NCBI GenBank assembly: GCA_947627315.1
Contig: CANQVN010000006.1
Span: 1 to 33,165, forward strand
DNA: 33,165 bases
Direction: 5' to 3'
Origin: an uncultured Clostridia bacterium
GTDB taxonomy: Bacteria > Bacillota > Clostridia > Oscillospirales > QAKW01
The position numbers and the translations under genes are program-made. Position 1 is the stretch's first letter, and the number at the start of each line of letters is the position of its first letter. The notes beneath the pieces are model-generated. The model was not told the DNA's origin. It saw only the letters and a list, made by a program, of their open reading frames with translations, and made no database searches. Below, one piece after another: positions 27,941 through 33,165 of the stretch.

Positions 27941-28265
27941 ATTTTTTCACCTCGTCCAGCATCTCGTCCGAGATATCGCCCTGCCCGAAAAGCGCAAATT
28001 TGAGCGCCTCATCGTCCGTCGGCTCGCGCCTTCCCCGTCCGAGCTCAATGTCAACAAGCTCGCTTTCGGGAAGCCCCAGCGCCCCCGCGAGCTTGCGGAT
28101 TGTCGCGCCCGTCAGGTTGACCGCCCTGCCCGAACGCACGTCATAGCCCTTTTCGATGCTGTCGATATGCGTGTGGCTTATGCCGCACACCGCGGCAAAC
28201 TCCCGCAGCGACATACCCATCTCCTGCCTGCGCGCTCTGACGTATTCTCCTAATTTATTATCCAT
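27906..28265 (-). CDS. XRE-family HTH transcriptional regulator
   Basis: YVRARRQEMGMSLREFAAVCGISHTHIDSIEKGYDVRSGRAVNLTGATIRKLAGALG. Stop overlaps the ImmA gene by 35 nt. Confidence 0.93.
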   Translation of the reverse strand: MDNKLGEYVRARRQEMGMSLREFAAVCGISHTHIDSIEKGYDVRSGRAVNLTGATIRKLAGALGLPESELVDIELGRGRREPTDDEALKFALFGQGDISDEMLDEVKKFARFIKSRDNS

Positions 28266-28289
28266 AACGTTTCACTCCGTTCTGATTAC

Positions 28290-28318
28290 ATTGTAAGCTC
28301 AAAACAACAGCTTGTCAA
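28290..28318 (-). promoter_or_regulatory. Sigma-A promoter for xre-immA-nudix-rlmH
   Basis: Minus strand TTGACA-17 nt-TACAAT. Confidence 0.8.
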
Positions 28319-28346
28319 GTTTATTTTTCGTTTTCGGGCAAAAATT

Positions 28347-28397
28347 TGTTGTTTATAGTTGACATATCCGTCTGACAGGTGTAAACTATATACAACA
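28347..28397 (+). promoter_or_regulatory. Inverted operator-like repeat bracketing the promoter of the zinc-ribbon/HTH gene
   Basis: TGTTGTTTATAGTTGACA (28347-28364) and the reverse complement of TGTAAACTATATACAACA (28380-28397) match at 16/18. Promoter TTGACA (28359-28364)-17 nt-TAAACT (28382-28387) lies within. Confidence 0.75.
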
Positions 28398-28414
28398 GAA
28401 GGGAGATGATAACC

Positions 28415-28861
28415 TTGGGTTACAGATGTCTGCATTGCGGAAACGACTTTGATGATGAGCGCGACTGCCCGCGCTGCGGCTGCGGGCAGATTGACAAGGT
28501 CGAGCGGCTGCGCGCGACAAAAAAACAGCTGAGGCAGTACCTCAGCTTGAAAAGGGAGCTGGAGCGGGAAAGCGAGAGGCTTTCGGCGATGGCGGCGCGG
28601 GGCGAGCAGGACGGCGAGCTTTACGAGCTTGTGGAAAACAACCGTATGAAATGCAGCGCGCAGCTTTTGAAAACAAAGCGGTTTATATATTCAATCGACG
28701 ACGCGATGCTGCGCGGGATATTCGACCTGCGCTACATACAGGGGCTCAAATGGGACGGGGTCGCCGCGCATATGGGCGGCTACTGCACAGGCGACTACGC
28801 GCGAATTCTTCACGACAGGTACCTTGCCCGGGTGCTAAAAGACGGGCAGGAGATTTTTTAA
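28415..28861 (+). CDS. Zinc-ribbon protein with phage regulator-like (DUF1492/sigma-region-4-like) C-terminus
   Basis: N-terminal CLHCGNDFDDERDCPRCGC, coiled-coil-rich middle, C-terminal SIDDAMLRGIFDLRYIQGLKWDGVAAHMGGYCTGDYARILHDRYL. TTG start at 28415 has the better SD spacing; ATG at 28406 is the alternative. Confidence 0.65.
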   Translation: MGYRCLHCGNDFDDERDCPRCGCGQIDKVERLRATKKQLRQYLSLKRELERESERLSAMAARGEQDGELYELVENNRMKCSAQLLKTKRFIYSIDDAMLRGIFDLRYIQGLKWDGVAAHMGGYCTGDYARILHDRYLARVLKDGQEIF

Positions 28862-28936
28862 CAAAAATCTACATATTATATATATGTCCGCGCCTTACTT
28901 TACATAATTTTAAAAATAATATTATGGAAAAAACAG

Positions 28937-28988
28937 TTATCAACATTTTGAACAGAGTTTTGAACATATCTCAACCCCTGTTGTTAAC
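28937..28988. repeat. Cluster of DnaA-box-like 9-mers
   Basis: TTATCAACA (28937-28945), TTTTGAACA (28946-28954), TTTTGAACA (28958-28966), and TGTTGTTAA (28979-28987, reverse complement TTAACAACA). Outer IR GTTATCAACA/TGTTGTTAAC matches 9/10. Confidence 0.5.
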
Positions 28989-29053
28989 TACTCAATCGGG
29001 TGTTTCGGGCAAAAAAATCAAACCTCGGGAAATGAAATTCTGTTAAAAACTTT

Positions 29054-30079
29054 TCAGGCTTTTGGTTTACATAATGCGTCTCTTATGTCCGCCGTGGCAA
29101 ACGCGTTTTGGTCGAGAGGTGCGACAAAGCCGGCGCGGTACTCGTAAAAGCCCTGCGCGCCGACCATAGCGGCGTTGTCGCCGCAAAGAGAGATATCGGG
29201 AAGGTAAAGGGAGCGCCCCTGCGGCAGGTTGTCGTACAGCTTTTGCCGCAGCATCGAGTTTGCGCAAACGCCGCCCGCGACGACAAGCTTTTTTTCGTTA
29301 AAATCGCGCGCCGCGGCGTAAAACTTGTCGCAAAGCGCGCCCGTCACAGCGTCGCTGTACGACGCGGCGACGTCGGCGGCATTAAAGTCCTGACCGCGCT
29401 GACGCATGGTGTGAACAAGGTTGATAAGCGCGGTTTTGACGCCGGAAAATGAAAAGTCGTATGGCGCGTCCTTAAAGCTTACCCGCGGAAACGCGAACGC
29501 TTTCGGGTCGCCTTTTTTTGACAGCGCGTCCATCGCGACGCCGCCCGGGTATGACAGACCAAGCGTGCGCGCGCCCTTGTCAAAAGCCTCGCCCGCCGCG
29601 TCGTCCCGCGTCATACCGATAAGCTCGTAATCGGTGTACCCGCGCACCCGCACGATGTGGGAATGCCCGCCCGATACCACCATCGCCAGAAACGGCGGGG
29701 TCAGGTCGCCGTGGCACAGGTAGTTTGCCGCGATGTGGGAGCGCAGGTGGTGGACGGGTACAAGCGGCAGCCCGTTTGAATAGGCAAAGCCCTTGGCGTA
29801 GTTTAACCCCACCAGCAGCGCGCCGATAAGCCCGGGCGCGGACGTCACGGCGACAGCGTCGATATCCTTTTCCGAAAGCCCGCTTTGCTCTATCGCCGCG
29901 CGGGTGAGCGGCGCGATTTTCTCGATGTGACAGCGCGAGGCTATCTCCGGCACCACCCCGCCGTAGACGCTGTGCAGGTCTATCTGCGAAAAAACGGCGT
30001 TTGACAGTATCTTCCGCCCGTCCCGCACGACGGCTGCCGCCGTCTCGTCGCAGGAGCTTTCAATTGCAAGTATGTTCAT
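29054..30079 (-). CDS. tsaD: tRNA N6-adenosine threonylcarbamoyltransferase
   Basis: ILAIESSCDETAAAVV, VTSAPGLIGALLVGLNYAKG, PLVPVHHLRSHIAANYL, VVAGGVCANSMLRQKL. Confidence 0.97.
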   Translation of the reverse strand: MNILAIESSCDETAAAVVRDGRKILSNAVFSQIDLHSVYGGVVPEIASRCHIEKIAPLTRAAIEQSGLSEKDIDAVAVTSAPGLIGALLVGLNYAKGFAYSNGLPLVPVHHLRSHIAANYLCHGDLTPPFLAMVVSGGHSHIVRVRGYTDYELIGMTRDDAAGEAFDKGARTLGLSYPGGVAMDALSKKGDPKAFAFPRVSFKDAPYDFSFSGVKTALINLVHTMRQRGQDFNAADVAASYSDAVTGALCDKFYAAARDFNEKKLVVAGGVCANSMLRQKLYDNLPQGRSLYLPDISLCGDNAAMVGAQGFYEYRAGFVAPLDQNAFATADIRDALCKPKA

Positions 30080-30498
30080 AAGTTCCTCCAAAACACCGCC
30101 GCGTCCTCGGCGGGATTGCTGTAGTAGCGGCGGCGGGTCGCTATTTTTTCAAAACCCGCGCGCTCATAAAGCGAAATCGCGGCTTTGTTCGACGCCCGCA
30201 CCTCCAGCATCAGGCGCGAAATCCCGCGGCTTTTGCAAAGGTCTGCGGCATAGCTTAAAAGCGCCGTTCCCACGCCCTGCCGGCGCATATTCCCGCAAAC
30301 GGCGATATCCGCAATATCCGCCGTATCGCCGCCGAAAATAAGTATCAAAATGGCGCAGACGCGCTCTTTTTTAACGCAAAAAAGCTCCGCCGCCGGGTTT
30401 TCAAGATATTCTTTAAGCTCCCTTTTGCCGTCCCTGACGCAGAGCGACAAAAGCCTTGCGGCGTCTTCGTCGAAAGCGGAAAGCGGCTCTATTTGCAT
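30076..30498 (-). CDS. rimI: Ribosomal protein alanine N-acetyltransferase (GNAT)
   Basis: IADIAVCGNMRRQGVGTALLSYA, LMLEVRASNKAAISLYERAGFEKIATRRRYY, adjacent to tsaD. Start taken at MQIEPLS. Confidence 0.92.
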   Translation of the reverse strand: MQIEPLSAFDEDAARLLSLCVRDGKRELKEYLENPAAELFCVKKERVCAILILIFGGDTADIADIAVCGNMRRQGVGTALLSYAADLCKSRGISRLMLEVRASNKAAISLYERAGFEKIATRRRYYSNPAEDAAVFWRNL

Positions 30499-32984
30499 TC
30501 GTACCATGTCCTTCCCCACTTCACGTCCACCGTAAGCTTTACGTTCAGCTTCATCGCGTTTTCCATCTCGCGGACAAGCAGGCGTTCCACCTGTTCCCGT
30601 TCGTTTTCGGGCGCCTCGATTATAAGCTCGTCGTGTACCTGTAGGATGAGCCGCGCCGAAAGCCCCTCTCTTTGCAGGGCGCGGTGGGTGTTCACCATCG
30701 CCGTTTTTATAATGTCCGCCGCCGTACCCTGTATAGGCGTGTTGAGCGCGGCGCGCTCGCCGAACGAACGGATATTGAAGTTTTGGCTTTTAAGCTCGGG
30801 AAGCTCTCTGCGCCTGCCCGAAAGGGTCACGACAAACCCGTCCTCCCTTGCCTTTTGCACGATATTTTTCATATACTCTTTAACGCCGCTGTAATGGGCA
30901 AGGTAGCCCTCGATATACTCCCGCGCCTGCTTTCGCGAAACGCCGATGTCCTGCGCCAGCGAAAAGTCGGAAATGCCGTAGACTATGCCGAAATTCACCG
31001 CCTTTGCAAACCGCCGCATTTCGGGGGTCACCATCTCCCGCGTCACGCCGAATACGCTTGCCGCGGTGACGGCGTGTATGTCCTCGCCCCGCTCGAAAGC
31101 CTCCAGCATCGCGCGGTCGTTTGCCATATGCGCCAAAACGCGAAGCTCTATCTGCGAGTAGTCCGCGTCCACCAAAACGCATCCGTCCGCCGCGGCAAAC
31201 ATCGCGCGAAGCTCGCGCCCCAGCTCCGTTCGCACCGGGATATTCTGCAAATTCGGCTCGGCGGACGAAATCCTGCCCGTCAGCGTCACCGTCTGGTTGA
31301 AGCTGGTGTGTATCCTGCCGTCCTGCCCTATAAGCCCCAAAAGCCCGTCGCAGTAGGTGCTTTTGAGCTTGACGTATCTGCGGTATTCCAAAACCCTGCC
31401 GACAATCTCGTGCCTGTTTTCAAGCTTTGACAGTATCTCGGCGTTTGTCGAGTAGCCCTTTTTCGTCTTTTTGCCGTGCGGCAGTCCCAGCTTTTCAAAT
31501 AAAATCACGCCGAGCTGCTTCGGGGAGTTTATGTTAAACTCCTCCCCCGCAAGCTCGTAGATTCTCCGCTCCGCCTCCGCCGCCATTTTCGCAAGCTTTT
31601 CGGAATAGCGTAAAAGCGCCTCGCGGTCAACCGTAAAGCCCTGCTTTTCCATATCGGATAAAACGACGGTCAGCGGCAGCTCTATGTTGTAAAGAAGCTC
31701 TTTCTGCCCCCGCCGCTCCAGAATCCCGCGCTGCTTTTTCACGATCTCCCGCAGTCCCGTCGCAAGCGCGGCGGGAGACGACGCGCGCATGCCGGTATAT
31801 TCGTAAAATATGTCGGCAAGCTCGTATTTTGCGGCGGACGGATCTATCACATACTGCGCCACCGCGATATCGTAAAACGGCTCTATCCCCTCCGGCAGCG
31901 ATTTGTATAAGCTTTTCGCCTCAAAGGTGAATTTTTCAATATCGGGGTTTTCAAAAAGCGAAAGGTAATTTTCAACCCTGCACACGCCAAAGCCCGTGTC
32001 CGCCAAAATCGCGCCGCCGTCCGGCAGAAAATACAGCCCGTTTTTCATAAGCTCCGGCAAAAGCTCCTCCGCCGTTTTTTCCGTCACCTGCGGCTCGGCG
32101 GTCTTTCGCTTTTCCGCGGCGGCGGGCATTCCCAGCCGCTCGGCGATGCTTGTAAGCTCGTATCGTTCCAAAAGAGGGGTCAAACGGCTGCCGTCGCACT
32201 CTTTTATTTTCAAATCGTCGTCGTTTATTTCAAGCGGCAGGTCGCGCAGAATCGTTGCAAGCTTATATGATTTATACGCGCTCTCTTTTCCCTCCGCAAG
32301 CTTTTTGGCGGTCGCGGGCTTTATATCGTCCAGCGCGGCGTAGACCCCGTCCAGACTGCCAAACCTGCGTATAAGCTCCAGCGCGCCCTTTTCACCGATT
32401 CCCGGCACTCCCTTTATGTTGTCCGAGCTGTCCCCCATTATCGCCTTGAGGTCTATAAGCCTTTTCGGCTCAAACCCGTAGTTTTGCAGAAAATAGGCTT
32501 TGTCGCATATCTCCACCTCCGACATACCGCCGCGCGTCACCGGCATTATCACGCGGGTGCGCTCGCTTATCAGCTGAAAGTCGTCCCTGTCGCCCGAGAC
32601 TATGTCGCACTCGCAGCCGCGGGCTTCGCAGTATGCCGAAAGCGTGCCGATTACGTCGTCCGCCTCGTAGCCCTCAAGCTCAAACCGCTTCACGTTCATG
32701 GCGGACAGCAGCTCCTTTAACGCCTCTATCTGAAAGGTAAGCTCCTCCGGCTGCGGACGGCGGGTCGCCTTGTACGCGTCGTACATCTTGTGTCGAAAGG
32801 TCTTCGCATGCACATCGAAGGCGACGGCGACCATATCCGGCTTTGACATTTCCAGATACTTAAAATACAGCCTTAAAAACCCGAAAAGCGCGCCTGTCGG
32901 CTCGCCCCTGCGGGTAGTCAGCCCCTTTATCGCGTAAAACGCGCGGTTTATAACCGAGTTTCCGTCAAAGACAAGAAGCTTCAT
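30489..32984 (-). CDS. polA: DNA polymerase I
   Basis: 5'-nuclease domain (MKLLVFDGNSVINRAFYAI...GVPGIGEKGA) and family A polymerase motifs (VDADYSQIELRVLAH, RRFAKAVNFGIVYGIS, LQVHDELIIEAP). Confidence 0.98.
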   Translation of the reverse strand: MKLLVFDGNSVINRAFYAIKGLTTRRGEPTGALFGFLRLYFKYLEMSKPDMVAVAFDVHAKTFRHKMYDAYKATRRPQPEELTFQIEALKELLSAMNVKRFELEGYEADDVIGTLSAYCEARGCECDIVSGDRDDFQLISERTRVIMPVTRGGMSEVEICDKAYFLQNYGFEPKRLIDLKAIMGDSSDNIKGVPGIGEKGALELIRRFGSLDGVYAALDDIKPATAKKLAEGKESAYKSYKLATILRDLPLEINDDDLKIKECDGSRLTPLLERYELTSIAERLGMPAAAEKRKTAEPQVTEKTAEELLPELMKNGLYFLPDGGAILADTGFGVCRVENYLSLFENPDIEKFTFEAKSLYKSLPEGIEPFYDIAVAQYVIDPSAAKYELADIFYEYTGMRASSPAALATGLREIVKKQRGILERRGQKELLYNIELPLTVVLSDMEKQGFTVDREALLRYSEKLAKMAAEAERRIYELAGEEFNINSPKQLGVILFEKLGLPHGKKTKKGYSTNAEILSKLENRHEIVGRVLEYRRYVKLKSTYCDGLLGLIGQDGRIHTSFNQTVTLTGRISSAEPNLQNIPVRTELGRELRAMFAAADGCVLVDADYSQIELRVLAHMANDRAMLEAFERGEDIHAVTAASVFGVTREMVTPEMRRFAKAVNFGIVYGISDFSLAQDIGVSRKQAREYIEGYLAHYSGVKEYMKNIVQKAREDGFVVTLSGRRRELPELKSQNFNIRSFGERAALNTPIQGTAADIIKTAMVNTHRALQREGLSARLILQVHDELIIEAPENEREQVERLLVREMENAMKLNVKLTVDVKWGRTWYECK

Positions 32985-33165
32985 TCGTTTTCCTCCATAA
33001 GCTTTTTCATATCGTCCGGCAGCGGCAGCTCAAAGCGCATATGCTCCCCCGTCACCGGGTGGTCAAACTCGACTACCGCCGAGTGGAGAGCCTGCCGGGA
33101 TATCCCGCCCGAAAACTCTCTGCCGATGTCCTTGCGGATGGCCTTGCGCTCGCGGAAGCCCAACT
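32981..33165 (-). CDS. RluA/RluD family pseudouridine synthase, C-terminal end (truncated by window)
   Basis: SRQALHSAVVEFDHPVTGEHMRFELPLPDDMKKLM is the typical C-terminus. Stop overlaps the polA start (ATGA). Confidence 0.8.
   Translation of the reverse strand, partial: LGFRERKAIRKDIGREFSGGISRQALHSAVVEFDHPVTGEHMRFELPLPDDMKKLMEENE

Overview
This 33.2 kb window is gene-dense, GC-rich chromosomal DNA from a spore-forming Firmicute, probably Clostridia, judged from spoIVF-like genes, an alpha/beta SASP gene and consensus sigma-A promoters. Most of it is housekeeping. Plus strand, left to right: NDP-sugar dehydratase/epimerase (partial), tyrS, a spoIVFA/spoIVFB-like pair, a TIGR03960-type radical SAM gene, a TIGR03936/DUF2344 gene, two tandem metallophosphoesterase paralogs, an LRR/SLH protein fragment, a nucleotidyltransferase plus NahK-like kinase pair, an ECF sigma factor with a putative anti-sigma partner, recG, ssp, and a zinc-ribbon/HTH gene. 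Minus strand: a thioredoxin-fold lipoprotein-like protein, DUF4364, a Na+-pumping decarboxylase operon (oadA-G-bcc-B), SDR, MFS, trmN6-rsmI, an orphan solute-binding lipoprotein, xre-immA-nudix-rlmH, and rluD-like(partial)-polA-rimI-tsaD. I found no tRNA, rRNA, CRISPR array or transposase. The most interesting signals are: (1) a metallophosphoesterase tandem pair in which one copy has lost most metal ligands and carries a single-base frameshift; (2) an Xre/ImmA pair facing a zinc-ribbon/HTH gene across a promoter bracketed by an 18-bp inverted operator-like repeat; (3) a hairpin that would occlude the ribosome-binding site of the SASP gene; (4) a decay zone at 6.6-10.0 kb with truncated and frameshifted genes; (5) a cluster of DnaA-box-like 9-mers between convergent genes; (6) a perfect palindrome containing the MFS start codon.
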